64,000 nucleotides of DNA from Nocardia rosealba (GCF_020216065.1 NZ_JAIWNA010000001.1:558001-622000), one strand, 5' to 3'; shown: positions 43,003 to 52,905, counted from the stretch's first letter. The notes: generated by a model from the sequence alone, not told the origin. Program-made: numbers and translations.

Positions 43003-43439
43003 CGTACACGATCGTGGTCCGCGGCGGGGCGCTCTACGGCGGCCTCGTCGTGCCGCGCGTGCATCCCAGTTTCAAGGTCTCCAACAGCGATCTGATCGAG
43101 TTCCTCAAGGACCGCCTGCGCGACCGTCCCGGCGGCCGCGAACCGCTGCACACCGTCTACGTGCCGGACCCGGCGGGCAACTGGAACGCCCTGGTCGCTC
43201 GCGAATTCGCCGCGCCCGACGAGGTTCCCGTCGGTGATCTCATGGTCAGCGTGCCCAAGGGCATCTACGCCCGCTTCGCACCCAACGGCGACTACCACGA
43301 CCCGGTCGAGGACGTGTGGGCCCAGGTCGACGACGCCACCGCCTCCGCCGAGATCTCGCGCGCCTACCGCGAGGAGATCGAGGTCTGGCACGGGCCGACC
43401 GACGTGGAGCTGTTCGTGTCCATCCAAGTCGATAACTGA
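42999..43439 (+). CDS. GyrI-like effector-binding protein 2
   Basis: 146 residues. Same fold and layout as the gene before it (VRGGALYGGLVVPRVHP, VSVPKGIYARFAPNGDYHDPVEDVWAQVD, a DVELFVSIQVD terminus), but clearly diverged. ATG 42999 overlaps the preceding stop by ATGA. The pair may form a heterodimer that binds one ligand. Confidence 0.85.
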   Translation: MTYTIVVRGGALYGGLVVPRVHPSFKVSNSDLIEFLKDRLRDRPGGREPLHTVYVPDPAGNWNALVAREFAAPDEVPVGDLMVSVPKGIYARFAPNGDYHDPVEDVWAQVDDATASAEISRAYREEIEVWHGPTDVELFVSIQVDN

Positions 43440-43748
43440 CGGGTAGCTGCATTCGGACCGTACGGTCTGCGAAAATTTACTCAGTGCACCCTAACCGCTT
43501 CTGACCTGCAGTTATTTCAACTGGCTCAGAAGGTTTCCGGGAAATTAGCCACTTGTCTGGTGGATTCGTTACCGATGACGGATACTGCACCAGTCGGCAT
43601 CTATGGGACGCCGACCCCTTGCGGGCGTGAAGCATGGAGTAGGAACCCGATGGCTGTCGATGCAGCATGCGGCGAAACGCGGTTGCGGCGGATTCACCGT
43701 CACACCGCCGCGGTCGCGACGGCACGTTTTCGTGGGGTCGATCGATAG
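43440..43748. other. 309-bp intergenic region before moeY
   Basis: No gene seen. A palindrome GACCGTACGGTC (43456-43467) lies near its start and an AT-rich stretch follows (43471-43560), as expected for a promoter. An AAGCATGGAGTAGGAA run (43631-43646) could be RBS-like but leads only to a short frame. Probable promoter region of moeY-dcpA. Confidence 0.5.
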
Positions 43749-45896
43749 ATGAACGAACCAGCACCACAGACGGCGGACTACCGGCCACGTCTGTTCGATC
43801 CGCGCGACCCCATCGACCGGGCAACCTTGCGGCAGCTCGCCGACACCCCTGGCATCCAGACCGTCGACCTGCGCGCCGGGCTGCGCGCCGAACTCGATCA
43901 GCTCACCGGACCACCGCCCGGTCTCGACCCCGGCGAGGAACGATGGGTGCACTACCCGTGGCGCAACGCGCTGGTCGCCGTCCTCGGGCCCGACGCCTTC
44001 GCCGCGATCCGCTCGGACCGCAACCGCAACAAGCTCACCCGAGCCGAGCAGCAGCGGCTGCGGGAACTGCGCGTCGGCGTCGTCGGGCAGAGCGTCGGCC
44101 ATTCGGTGGCCTACACGCTGGCTCTCGAGGGCACCTGTGGGCTGCTGCGCCTGGCCGACTTCGACACCATCGAGCTGTCGAACCTCAACCGGGTGCCGGG
44201 CGGGCTGTTCGACGTCGGCGTGAACAAAGCGGTGGTCACCGCGCGCCGCATCGCCGAACTCGACCCCTACCTGCCGGTGGAGATCTGGCAGACCGGTGTG
44301 CTCACCGAGACCGCCGACGAATTCCTCGACGGGCTCTCCCTCGTCGTCGAGGAATGCGATTCGCTCGACATCAAATTCGCAGTCCGCGAAGCCGCCCGCC
44401 GCAGGCGCATCCCGCTGCTGATGGACACCAACGATCGCGGCCTGTTCGACGTGGAGCGCTACGACCTCGAACCCGACCGGGAACCCTTCCACGGTCTGCT
44501 CGGCGCGACCACCGGCGCTCAACTCGCCGGTCTCGACACCAGGTCCAAGGCGCCACACGTGTTGCGCATCCTCGACCCGGCCCAGCTGTCCGCACGCATG
44601 GCCGCCAGCCTGGCCGAGGTCGGCGAAACCATCACCACCTGGCCGCAATTGGGTGGTGAGGTGCAGCTGGGTGCCGCGATCGTCAGTGCGGCGGTCCGCC
44701 GGATCGGACTCGGGGCGAAGCTGTCGTCGGGACGAACCCGCATCGACCTCGAGGCCGCCCTGGATTCGCTCGCCGAACCGTGCTGCCTCGACGATGACGC
44801 CGACGACCACGCCACCGAACTCGACGACGAGCAACCACCCGCCGACGCCATCGGCGCCATCCTGGCCTGCGCGCAGCGCGCGCCGTCGGGCGGCAATGTG
44901 CAGCCGTGGACCCTGCGTGGCGACGACGAGCTCATCGAGATCGCCCTCGATCCGACAGACACGACGGCGATGGATGTCGACCTGCGCGGTAGTGCGGTCG
45001 CCGTCGGTGCCGCGTTGTACAACGCCACGGCGGCCGCCGCGGCACACGGTTTGCTCAGCGATACGCAACTGCTCGTCGACGAGCCGTCGGCACCCCTGAT
45101 CGCCCGCCTGCGACTGCGTGCAGGCACCGACGCCGAGCTCGCCGCCGACTACCCGCTCGCCTGTGCACGTCACACCAACCGGCGCCTCGGCAACGCCGCC
45201 GACCTCCCGGATTCGGTGCTGCCCGCCCTCGCGCAAGCAGCGGGCGACCAGGCGATCGTGCACGCGATCACCGGACGCGAACGCCTCGCCGAGGCGGCGG
45301 AGCTGCTCGGCGCCAGCGACCGCGTCCGCTATCTCACCCCGCAGCTGCACCAGCAGCTCTACGCCGAATTGCGCTGGCCGGGCGAGGATATCCGCACCGG
45401 CATCGATGTGCGGACCCTCGACCCGGCGCCGGACGAACTCGCGAAACTCCAGGTCGGCAGCCGCAGCGATGTGATGGACCGGTTGCGCGAGTGGTCGGCG
45501 GGTACCGCGCTGGGCGAATTCACGGTCGATCGGGTGCTGTCGAGTTCCGCGCTCGTCGCCGTCGGGTTCCGGAAACGCGGCGGCGGCGCACCGGATCTGG
45601 CGGACTACGCACGGGCCGGTGCCGCGGTCGAAAAGGTCTGGTTGCGGGCGCAACTGCTGGGGCTGGCGGTGCAGCCGGTGTCTCCGGTGTTCCTGTACGC
45701 GAACCGGCCCGAGGATTTGCGCCGCGTTTCTCCCGAGTTCACAGATACACTTGCCAGCATTCAGAGGCGTTTCCTGGACATCATGGAAATCTCTGAGGAT
45801 GAGAACGTGGCATTGGTTCTTCGTCTGAGCTACGCCGCCGCTGCGAGCGTTCGCAGTCGACGGTTGCCGGTGCCTGGCAGTAGGAACGACGGATAG
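43749..45896 (+). CDS. moeY: ThiF/E1-like adenylyltransferase fused to nitroreductase domain
   Basis: 715 residues, the same length as M. tuberculosis MoeY (Rv1355c). N-terminal region to ~95, then an E1-like domain (ELRVGVVGQSVGHSVAYTLALEGTCGLLRLADFDTIELSNLNRVPGG) and a nitroreductase-like domain from ~360 (AQRAPSGGNVQPWTLR). No CxxC zinc site or catalytic cysteine motif of MoeB is obvious. Despite the name, a role in molybdenum cofactor synthesis is unproven; it may activate a small acid and modify it by a flavin-dependent step. Followed after 17 nt by the c-di-GMP gene, as in M. tuberculosis. Confidence 0.85.
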   Translation: MNEPAPQTADYRPRLFDPRDPIDRATLRQLADTPGIQTVDLRAGLRAELDQLTGPPPGLDPGEERWVHYPWRNALVAVLGPDAFAAIRSDRNRNKLTRAEQQRLRELRVGVVGQSVGHSVAYTLALEGTCGLLRLADFDTIELSNLNRVPGGLFDVGVNKAVVTARRIAELDPYLPVEIWQTGVLTETADEFLDGLSLVVEECDSLDIKFAVREAARRRRIPLLMDTNDRGLFDVERYDLEPDREPFHGLLGATTGAQLAGLDTRSKAPHVLRILDPAQLSARMAASLAEVGETITTWPQLGGEVQLGAAIVSAAVRRIGLGAKLSSGRTRIDLEAALDSLAEPCCLDDDADDHATELDDEQPPADAIGAILACAQRAPSGGNVQPWTLRGDDELIEIALDPTDTTAMDVDLRGSAVAVGAALYNATAAAAAHGLLSDTQLLVDEPSAPLIARLRLRAGTDAELAADYPLACARHTNRRLGNAADLPDSVLPALAQAAGDQAIVHAITGRERLAEAAELLGASDRVRYLTPQLHQQLYAELRWPGEDIRTGIDVRTLDPAPDELAKLQVGSRSDVMDRLREWSAGTALGEFTVDRVLSSSALVAVGFRKRGGGAPDLADYARAGAAVEKVWLRAQLLGLAVQPVSPVFLYANRPEDLRRVSPEFTDTLASIQRRFLDIMEISEDENVALVLRLSYAAAASVRSRRLPVPGSRNDG

Positions 45897-45913
45897 CGCG
45901 GATCGGAGACAGC

Positions 45914-47782
45914 GTGCATCGGCAATCGCTCGACTCACTGGTGACCGAGGTCGCCTCCGAGTTGATGGGTGTCGACGCCACGACCATGGTGGCGGCGAGC
46001 GAGCGAGTGCTCGCCGCACTCGTCGAACATTTCGACGTCGATTTCAGCTATCTGCGCCATACCGACCGCACCCGCCGCGCCACCGTGCTCGTCGCCGAAT
46101 GGCCGCAGCGCGCGGATACGCCGGTGCCCGACCCGTTACGGGTGGTGGAGTTCGACAAGGCCGACTCGGTATTCCGCGCTCTCGAATTCGCCACCGAACC
46201 GCTGATCGTTCGGCCCGGTAACGATAGTGAGGACTACCAGGAAACGATCCGCAAATCCTCCGGCATTCCGCAGGTCGCCATGGCCTGTGTGCCGCTGGTT
46301 TCGCGGGGTGAGTCCACCGGTGTGCTCGGCTTCGTGAAGATGGGCGACCGCACCTGGACCAAGCGTGAACTCAATGTCCTCAAGGCGATCGCCGCCCTGT
46401 TCGCACAACTGCAGGCGCGCGTGGTCGCCGAGGAGAAGCTGCGCTATATCGCCCTGCACGACGATCTCACCGGGCTGGCCAACCGCCGCGCCCTGCTCGA
46501 ATACATGGAGCGCAGGCTCGCCCCCGAAAACCCCGGCCCCGTCGCCACCTTCTTTCTCGATCTCGACCGGCTCAAGGCCCTCAACGATTTCCTCGGCCAC
46601 AGCGCGGGCGACAATTTCATCCGCACCCTCGCCCGCAGGCTGAAACAGAACCTCGGGCCCGACGACATGATCGCCCGCCTCGGTGGCGACGAATTCGTGA
46701 TCGTGCCCGCCGAGCCGATGGACGCGGTGGCCGCCGAACTCGAGGCCGCGCGCATTCAGCAACTCATCGGGCGCCGCGTGTCGGTGGGCCAGGAGTCGGT
46801 GAGCCGTGGTGTGAGTGTCGGTGTGGCACTGGGCATTCCGGGCGAGACTTCGGTGTCGGATGTCTTGCGCCGAGCCGATCACGCCCTCCTGTCCGCCAAA
46901 TCCGGTGGCGGCAACGGCGTCGCGGTGTTCACCGATGCCATGCGCGCGCAGTTCGAACTCCAGGACGACGTGGAGCTGAACCTGCGCAGCGCGGTCTCCG
47001 ACGGGTCGCTGATCCTGCACTACCAGCCCGAGGTCGACCTGCGTACCGGCCGGATCGTCGCGCTCGAGGCGCTGGTGCGCTGGCAGCATCCCACCCGTGG
47101 CCTGCTACCGCCCGGTGCGTTCGTGTCGGTGGCCGAGGCGACCAACCTGGCGGGCGAGCTCGGTCGCTGGGTGATCCGTTCGGCCTGTTCGCAATTCGCC
47201 GACTGGCGGCGGCGTGGCTTGGCGGCCAATGTCGTCATCCGGATCAATGTGTCGCCGGTGCAGCTGGTGAGCGCCGACTTCGTCGAGCGGATCGAGGACA
47301 TCCTTCGCCTGTTCGAGATCGACGGCAGCTCGGTGTGCCTCGAAATCACCGAACATGTCGTCGTGCAGGACCTGGTGCGCACCCGGGTGACCCTGCGCGG
47401 GCTCAAGCGGATGGGCGTGCAGATCGCCATCGACGACTTCGGCACCGGCTACAGCTCGCTGTCGCATCTCAAGGCCTTGCCGGTGGACGCGGTGAAGATC
47501 GACCGGGGTTTCGTGCAGCGCCTCGGCGACAGCAACGACGACCTCGCGATCGTGAAATCCATTATCGGCCTGGCCGGTTCGTTCGGGCTCGGCGTGGTGG
47601 GCGAGGGTGTGGAGACGCCGATGGCGGCCCGGACCCTTGTGGGTCTCGGCTGCTACCGCGCCCAGGGATTCCTGATCGCACGCCCGATGCCCGCCGAGGA
47701 GGTCGAGGTTCAGCTTCGGGAGGGGCGCATTCCGCTCGATCTCGATCTGCCACGTGCCGGACGCGGCGTGGCGCCCAGCTGA
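45914..47782 (+). CDS. GAF-GGDEF-EAL c-di-GMP enzyme, DcpA-like
   Basis: 622 residues. GAF domain (~30-165), GGDEF with intact GGDEF motif (257-261), EAL with intact EAL (385-387), DDFGTGYSSLSHL and VKIDRGFV. Both catalytic sets look intact, so it probably makes and breaks c-di-GMP, like M. tuberculosis Rv1354c and M. smegmatis DcpA. GTG 45914 has CGGAG upstream. The downstream gene starts 0 nt after its stop. The window shows no other GGDEF or EAL gene, so this may be the main c-di-GMP enzyme of this locus. Confidence 0.92.
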   Translation: MHRQSLDSLVTEVASELMGVDATTMVAASERVLAALVEHFDVDFSYLRHTDRTRRATVLVAEWPQRADTPVPDPLRVVEFDKADSVFRALEFATEPLIVRPGNDSEDYQETIRKSSGIPQVAMACVPLVSRGESTGVLGFVKMGDRTWTKRELNVLKAIAALFAQLQARVVAEEKLRYIALHDDLTGLANRRALLEYMERRLAPENPGPVATFFLDLDRLKALNDFLGHSAGDNFIRTLARRLKQNLGPDDMIARLGGDEFVIVPAEPMDAVAAELEAARIQQLIGRRVSVGQESVSRGVSVGVALGIPGETSVSDVLRRADHALLSAKSGGGNGVAVFTDAMRAQFELQDDVELNLRSAVSDGSLILHYQPEVDLRTGRIVALEALVRWQHPTRGLLPPGAFVSVAEATNLAGELGRWVIRSACSQFADWRRRGLAANVVIRINVSPVQLVSADFVERIEDILRLFEIDGSSVCLEITEHVVVQDLVRTRVTLRGLKRMGVQIAIDDFGTGYSSLSHLKALPVDAVKIDRGFVQRLGDSNDDLAIVKSIIGLAGSFGLGVVGEGVETPMAARTLVGLGCYRAQGFLIARPMPAEEVEVQLREGRIPLDLDLPRAGRGVAPS

Positions 47783-48751
47783 ATGACCGCCGACGGGTGG
47801 TTACTGGTCGAGACCCTCACCGAGGATCTCGAACCGGCTCTTGTCGCCGACGACACGCGGATCAGGGAATGGATCGCCCCCCGACGCTGGTCACGCGCGA
47901 TCGGTCCCGCCAAGGCGAAACTGCTGCTCGACGCGGTGCGCGGCCGGGAGTCCGCACGTCTTGGCGACACCGTCGTTGTCGTCGAACCGGTGCGATGCGC
48001 ACTGGGCGGGACACACGGCGTTCAGGTCTGGATCGGGTCGGCGAACGCGCCCGTGCCGCCACGCCGTCACGTCGCCGCCTGGGATTGGGATGCCCGCACC
48101 GAACTCGCCCATCACGGGCCGGGTCTGGAGGAACTGATCTTCGCGCGTGAGCCCGGGGCAGTGCGGGTGGTGCGCACACCGCCCGAGGCGTTCGGGCGCA
48201 TGGTCCGTTTCGACGGCCGGGTCGACTATTTCGCGATGGCGAGCACCCTCGAGCCCGGCGGGCGCTGGCAGGGAGCGGTCGACGTGCTCGGCGACGACGA
48301 ACAGGTCCGCCGGTTCCAGATGGTTGCGCGGGCTCGTCCGGAGCTGCGCCGGGTGAGCGGATTGATGCACGCCGTCCCCGAACTCGGCGGCGAGACGGTC
48401 GACCTCGAGGTCGCGATGCTGCGCGCCGTGTCCAAGGGAGTGGATGTCGGCGCCGGGCTGATCCTGCTCGCCAGCGGCGTCATCTACGAATGGGTGGCTG
48501 ATCCACCGCCGCCGCTGGATCGCTGGGCCGTCGAACGACCGACCATCGACCCCGCCGATCTGACCGCGTTGCGTGCCGCCTGCGCCGAGCTGGTGAACGC
48601 TCCGGAAACGCCGCGGCGGCTCACGCTGCGGGTGCGCTTCGCCGAGGGCGAGTGGATCCGCGCGCACGCCGAGCTGGCGACGGTCACCACCGCCGCGACC
48701 GGGCACGGATTGCTCCGGGTCCGGCCCGCGGTCGACGGCGAATCGGGTTAA
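47783..48751 (+). CDS. Conserved actinobacterial protein, function unknown
   Basis: 322 residues, mixed alpha/beta, no signal or TM segments. It begins GWLLVETLTEDLEPALVADDTRIREWIAPRRW and has repeated WDWDART-like and FDGRVDYFAMASTLEPGGRWQGAVDVLG stretches, suggesting a PAS/GAF-like sensory fold rather than an enzyme. Its ATG follows the stop of the c-di-GMP gene directly, so it is translated in the same operon. I do not recognise it with certainty. It may sense or bind c-di-GMP. Confidence 0.78.
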   Translation: MTADGWLLVETLTEDLEPALVADDTRIREWIAPRRWSRAIGPAKAKLLLDAVRGRESARLGDTVVVVEPVRCALGGTHGVQVWIGSANAPVPPRRHVAAWDWDARTELAHHGPGLEELIFAREPGAVRVVRTPPEAFGRMVRFDGRVDYFAMASTLEPGGRWQGAVDVLGDDEQVRRFQMVARARPELRRVSGLMHAVPELGGETVDLEVAMLRAVSKGVDVGAGLILLASGVIYEWVADPPPPLDRWAVERPTIDPADLTALRAACAELVNAPETPRRLTLRVRFAEGEWIRAHAELATVTTAATGHGLLRVRPAVDGESG

Positions 48752-48829
48752 GCGGCTCTTTCACGGGTGTTCACGTGCCATTCCACGGGCAGGAGCCGCG
48801 AGTAACCCGGACGGCTGGACCATCGGCAT

Positions 48830-49957
48830 GTGCGCATCGTGCAGCTAGCGAACTTCTACGGCCCACGATCCGGTGGGTTGCGCACCGCGCTGCACCACCT
48901 GGGGGAAGGGTATGTGGCCGCCGGGCACGAAGTGGTGCTGATCGTGCCGGGTCCGCGCCGCAGCGAGGAAGTGCTGTCGACGGGGGCTTTGCGAATCACA
49001 CTGCCCGCGTTCGGTATTCCGTTCACCGGCGGATACCGCGCGGCCGACCCGCGGGCGGTGGCCGACGTACTCGCCGGGCTGCGCCCCGATGTGCTCGAGG
49101 TGTCGGACCGGCTCACGCTGCGTGGTTTCGGGCGCTGGGCCGGGCGGCGCGGCGTGACCAGCGTGATGATCTCGCACGAACGGCTCGACCGGCTGCTCGG
49201 TCAGGTGCTCCCCGGGCCCGCCGCCCGGCGCTGCGCCGACGTGGCCAACCGGCGCACCGCCGACGACTACGACATGGTCGTGTGCACCACCGATTTCGCC
49301 CGCGAGGAGTTCCTGCGGATCGGTGCCCCCAATGTCGAACTGGTCCCGCTCGGTGTCGACCTCGACCTGTTCAGCCCGCGCAGGCGCGACCGGCAGCTCC
49401 GTGCCGACCTCGGCGTGGACGGCTATCCACTGCTCGTGCACTGCGGCCGGTTGTCGGTGGAGAAGCGGGTGGACCGCAGCATCGAGGCGATCGGCGCCCT
49501 GCACCGTGCGGGCATGCCGACCCGCCTGGTCGTCGCGGGCGACGGCCCCCGCCGCGAATCCCTCGAACGCCGCGCCCGCACCTTGCCGCCCTTACCCGGC
49601 GGCGAACCAGCCGTGCACTTCACCGGTTTCATCAGCGACCGCACCGAAGTGGCGACCCTGCTTGCCACCGCCGACGTCTCCCTGGCTCCCGGCCCCCACG
49701 AAACCTTCGGCCTCGCCGCCCTGGAAGCCCTGGCCGCGGGCACCCCCGTCGTGGCCAGCCGCTCCTCGGCCCTGGCCGACATCATCACCGCCGAATGCGG
49801 CGCCGTAGCCGCCGACCGCCCCCGAGCCTTCGCCCGAGCCGTCACCGACGTCCTCGCCATGCCGACCACCGACCGCCGTCAGGCCGCCCGCCACCGCGCC
49901 GAACAATTCACCTGGCCCCGGGCGGTGGCAGGCATGCTCGCGGTCCTGAACCGCTGA
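48830..49957 (+). CDS. GT4 family glycosyltransferase
   Basis: 375 residues, GT-B fold: N-terminal MRIVQLANFYGPRSGGLRTALHHLGEGYVAAGHEV, linker VPLGVDLDLFSPR, donor-binding GRLSVEKRVDRSIEA, HFTGFISDRTEVATLLATADVSLAPGPHETFGLAALEALAAGTPVVAS (the EX7E motif). It transfers a sugar, often mannose, to a lipid or glycan. GTG 48830. No clear RBS. Ends 12 bp from convergent rsmI. Confidence 0.88.
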   Translation: MRIVQLANFYGPRSGGLRTALHHLGEGYVAAGHEVVLIVPGPRRSEEVLSTGALRITLPAFGIPFTGGYRAADPRAVADVLAGLRPDVLEVSDRLTLRGFGRWAGRRGVTSVMISHERLDRLLGQVLPGPAARRCADVANRRTADDYDMVVCTTDFAREEFLRIGAPNVELVPLGVDLDLFSPRRRDRQLRADLGVDGYPLLVHCGRLSVEKRVDRSIEAIGALHRAGMPTRLVVAGDGPRRESLERRARTLPPLPGGEPAVHFTGFISDRTEVATLLATADVSLAPGPHETFGLAALEALAAGTPVVASRSSALADIITAECGAVAADRPRAFARAVTDVLAMPTTDRRQAARHRAEQFTWPRAVAGMLAVLNR

Positions 49958-49969
49958 CCGCGTTCGTCC

Positions 49970-50797
49970 TCACTCGGCGGAGCGGGCGGCGAGTACGGCG
50001 TCGTAGAGTTCGCGACGGGAGGCGCCTCGGCCTGCCGATACCTCCGCGCAGGCGTCTTTGAGGCGCATACCGCTCGCGACGAGGGTTTCGACTTCGTCGA
50101 CGAGTTGGGCCGGTTCGGCCGAAACCGGTTGGGCGCCTTCGAGAACCACGGTGATTTCGCCGCGCGCGCCGTCGACCGCCCATTCGGCGAGTTCGCCGAG
50201 GGTGCCGCGGACGACCTCTTCGTAGGTTTTGGTGAGTTCGCGGCAGACGGCGGCGCGGCGGTCGGGGCCGAGGACGGTGACGGCGTCGGCGAGGCAGTCG
50301 GCGAGGCGGTGCGGCGCTTCGAAGAAGACGCAGGCGCGTTGCTCGGAAGCCAAGGTGCGCAACCACTCCCGGCGCTGGCCGCCTTTGCGCGGCGCGAAAC
50401 CGTCGAAGCAGAAACGCTCGACCGGCAGGCCCGACAGGGCGAGCGCGGTGGTGACGGCCGAGGGGCCGGGCAGGCAGGTGACGGGCAGGTCGCGTGCCAC
50501 GGCGGCGGCCACCAGTCGATAACCCGGGTCGCTCACCGACGGCATGCCCGCGTCGGTCACCAGGAGCACGGTGAGCCCGCTCGCGATGTCGTCGAGCAGG
50601 GCGGGGATGCGGGCGGTCTCGACATGGTCGTAGAAGCTCACGACGCGCCCGGTGATCTCCACCCCGAGCGCCTTGGCGAGCGATCTGGTGCGGCGGGTGT
50701 CCTCGGCGGCGACCACATCGGCCGTGCCGAGCGCGTCGCGCAGACGCTGCGACGCATCGCCGATATCACCCATCGGGGTTGCCGCTAGGACCAACAC
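49970..50797 (-). CDS. rsmI: 16S rRNA (cytidine(1402)-2'-O)-methyltransferase
   Basis: 275 residues, tetrapyrrole-methylase fold with VLAATPMGDIGDASQRLRDALGTADVVAAEDTRRT, LLVTDAGMPSVSDPGYRLV, PGPSAVTTALALSGLP and FEAPHRLADCLAD. It uses SAM to methylate C1402. GTG 50797; TTG at 50794 is the next possible start. Divergent from pmt, as Rv1003 and Rv1002c. Confidence 0.95.
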   Translation of the reverse strand: MLVLAATPMGDIGDASQRLRDALGTADVVAAEDTRRTRSLAKALGVEITGRVVSFYDHVETARIPALLDDIASGLTVLLVTDAGMPSVSDPGYRLVAAAVARDLPVTCLPGPSAVTTALALSGLPVERFCFDGFAPRKGGQRREWLRTLASEQRACVFFEAPHRLADCLADAVTVLGPDRRAAVCRELTKTYEEVVRGTLGELAEWAVDGARGEITVVLEGAQPVSAEPAQLVDEVETLVASGMRLKDACAEVSAGRGASRRELYDAVLAARSAE

Positions 50798-50946
50798 GGT
50801 GGGGTTCCGCCTCTCCGGGAGTTCGGCCGCAGGCGTGCGTGCGGCGCGCGGTGCCAGTGGATGGCGCGACGTCCATTCTGTCAGGTGACCCGGTCCCGAC
50901 CGGTGTCGGCTCGGCCCGAGTCGGTGGCACCGCCTACGATCGGGGC

Positions 50947-52542
50947 GTGATCCCGGTGACCGAAGCCCGTTCGACGCGCCCGGTGTCGGCCGTGGTGAGC
51001 CCGGTGCCGCTGCGACCCGCCCCCGATTTCGGGCCGCTCGACACCGCGCGGGGCTGGGCGGTCACCCTGGTGCTCACGGTGATCGCGGGCATCACCCGCT
51101 TCCTGAACCTGAACTATCCGACCGACGCGCGCACACCGGTTTTCGACGAGAAGCACTACGCCCCGCAGGCCTGGCAGATGGTCACCGGCGGCGGAGTCGA
51201 GGACAACCCCGCCTACGGCCTGGTCGTGCACCCGCCGGTCGGCAAGCAGTTCATCGCCGTCAGCGAGGCCCTGTTCGGCTACAACGCCTGGGGCTGGCGC
51301 GGCACCGCCGCCCTGGCAGGCACCGTGCTGGTGCTGCTGGTGATCCGGATCGTGCGCCGGATGTCGCGCTCCACATTGATCGGCGCGTTCGCGGGCATCC
51401 TGCTCATCGCCGACGGCCTCACCTTCGTGTCCTCGCGCATCGGCATGCTCGACATCTTCATGGCGTTGCTGGTCACCGCCGCGTTCGGCTGCCTGATCGT
51501 CGATCGAGACGAGGTGCGTGAGCGAATGGCCGCCGCGGATCTGGCCGGTCGCGTCGGGCTCACCGATTGGGGTCCGCGGCTGGGGGTGCGCTGGTGGCGT
51601 TTCGGCGCCGGTGTGCTGCTCGGTCTGGCCTGTGGAACCAAATGGTCGGGCATCTACTTCATCATGTTCTTCGGGCTGATGAGCGTGGCATTCGATGTGA
51701 GCGCCCGGCGCGCGTACGGGGTGCGCAGGCCGTGGGTCGGCACGTTGGTGCGCGATGTGGGGCCCGCGTTGTACGCCCTCGTCGCCATTCCGCTCGTGGT
51801 GTACCTGTCGTCGTATTGGGCGTGGTTCGCCAGTGAGACCGGCACCTACCGCCACGCGGTCGGCAATCAGGTCGGCACCGGTGGGGCGTTCGCGTTCCTG
51901 CCCGACGCCCTGCGCTCGCTCTGGTACTACCAGGGCGAAACCCTGGACTTCCATTCGACTCTCACCAATTCGGCGGGCAATCACCACCCGTGGGAATCCA
52001 AGCCGTGGACCTGGCCGATGGGTCTGCGCCCGATGCTCTACTACTACGCCGACGGCACCGTCACCGGATGCGGCGAGGCACAGTGTGTGAAGGCCGTGAT
52101 GGCCATCGGCACCCCGGCGCTGTGGTGGCTCGCGCTGCCTGCGCTCGGCTGGATGATCTGGCGCAGCGTCACCCGGCGGGACTGGCGGTACGCGGCGGTG
52201 CTCGTCGGCTACGGCGCCGGTCTGCTGCCCTGGTTCCTCACCCTCGACCGGCAGATGTACTTCTTCTACGCCGTCGTGCTCGCCCCGTTCCTCGTGATGG
52301 GTGTCGCGCTGGTCCTCGGCGACATCCTCGGTTCGTCGCGGCCGGTGGGGATACCACGCAGCCCGACGGGCACCTACCTGCCCGCCCCGGTCGACGAGCG
52401 CTACGCCCTCGGGCTGCTGATCGTCTCGATCTACCTGGGCCTGGTGATCGCGAATTTCGTCTGGCTGTGGCCCATTCTCACCGGGATGCCGATCAGCCCA
52501 GCCACCTGGCAGGACCACCTCTGGTTACCGAGCTGGCGCTGA
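50947..52542 (+). CDS. pmt: Protein O-mannosyltransferase
   Basis: 531 residues, about 10-11 TM segments. Conserved FDEKHYAPQAWQM in loop 1 (catalytic acidic site), GYGLVVHPPVGKQ-like YGLVVHPPVGKQFIAVSE and HPWESKPWTWPM. It transfers mannose from polyprenyl-P-mannose to secreted proteins, as M. tuberculosis Rv1002c. GTG 50947 (or GTG 50956) matches homologues; a longer frame from 50779 overlaps rsmI. Ends 6 bp from convergent gntR. Confidence 0.93.
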   Translation: MIPVTEARSTRPVSAVVSPVPLRPAPDFGPLDTARGWAVTLVLTVIAGITRFLNLNYPTDARTPVFDEKHYAPQAWQMVTGGGVEDNPAYGLVVHPPVGKQFIAVSEALFGYNAWGWRGTAALAGTVLVLLVIRIVRRMSRSTLIGAFAGILLIADGLTFVSSRIGMLDIFMALLVTAAFGCLIVDRDEVRERMAAADLAGRVGLTDWGPRLGVRWWRFGAGVLLGLACGTKWSGIYFIMFFGLMSVAFDVSARRAYGVRRPWVGTLVRDVGPALYALVAIPLVVYLSSYWAWFASETGTYRHAVGNQVGTGGAFAFLPDALRSLWYYQGETLDFHSTLTNSAGNHHPWESKPWTWPMGLRPMLYYYADGTVTGCGEAQCVKAVMAIGTPALWWLALPALGWMIWRSVTRRDWRYAAVLVGYGAGLLPWFLTLDRQMYFFYAVVLAPFLVMGVALVLGDILGSSRPVGIPRSPTGTYLPAPVDERYALGLLIVSIYLGLVIANFVWLWPILTGMPISPATWQDHLWLPSWR

Positions 52543-52548
52543 CACCTC

Positions 52549-52905
52549 TCAGCCGAGAGCGCGGTGGACGAAGTCGATGGCATCGCTGTCGGTGAGGCCG
52601 AGCCTGCGGATGGTCGTCACATATTCGACGGCGGCGCGGCTGGCGATATCGCGGGTCGGGTCGCCCGACGAGGCGATGAAAGAGCCTTGGCGGCCACGGG
52701 TTTCGAGTACACCGTCGGCCTCGAGTTCGCGGTAGGCGCGGGCGACGGTGTTGGGTGCGATACCGAGGTCGGCGGCCAGCGCCCGCACGGTGGGGATCTT
52801 GGTGCCCGCCGTGAGCGTGCCCGCGCGGACCTGTTCGATCACCGCCATGCGCAACTGTTCGTAGGGCGGCTGGGTGGAATCGGCGGACAGCTCGACGTGG
52901 AACAT
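52549..52905 (-). CDS. GntR-family regulator, YtrA subfamily
   Basis: 118 residues. [31 protein letters not shown], winged helix GTKIPTVRALAADLGIAPNTVARAYRELEADGVLETRGRQGSF, then a short dimerisation helix. No effector domain, as in YtrA-type regulators. Its ATG overlaps the arcA stop by one base (TGATG), so it is co-transcribed with arcA. It may regulate this operon. Confidence 0.88.
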   Translation of the reverse strand: MFHVELSADSTQPPYEQLRMAVIEQVRAGTLTAGTKIPTVRALAADLGIAPNTVARAYRELEADGVLETRGRQGSFIASSGDPTRDIASRAAVEYVTTIRRLGLTDSDAIDFVHRALG

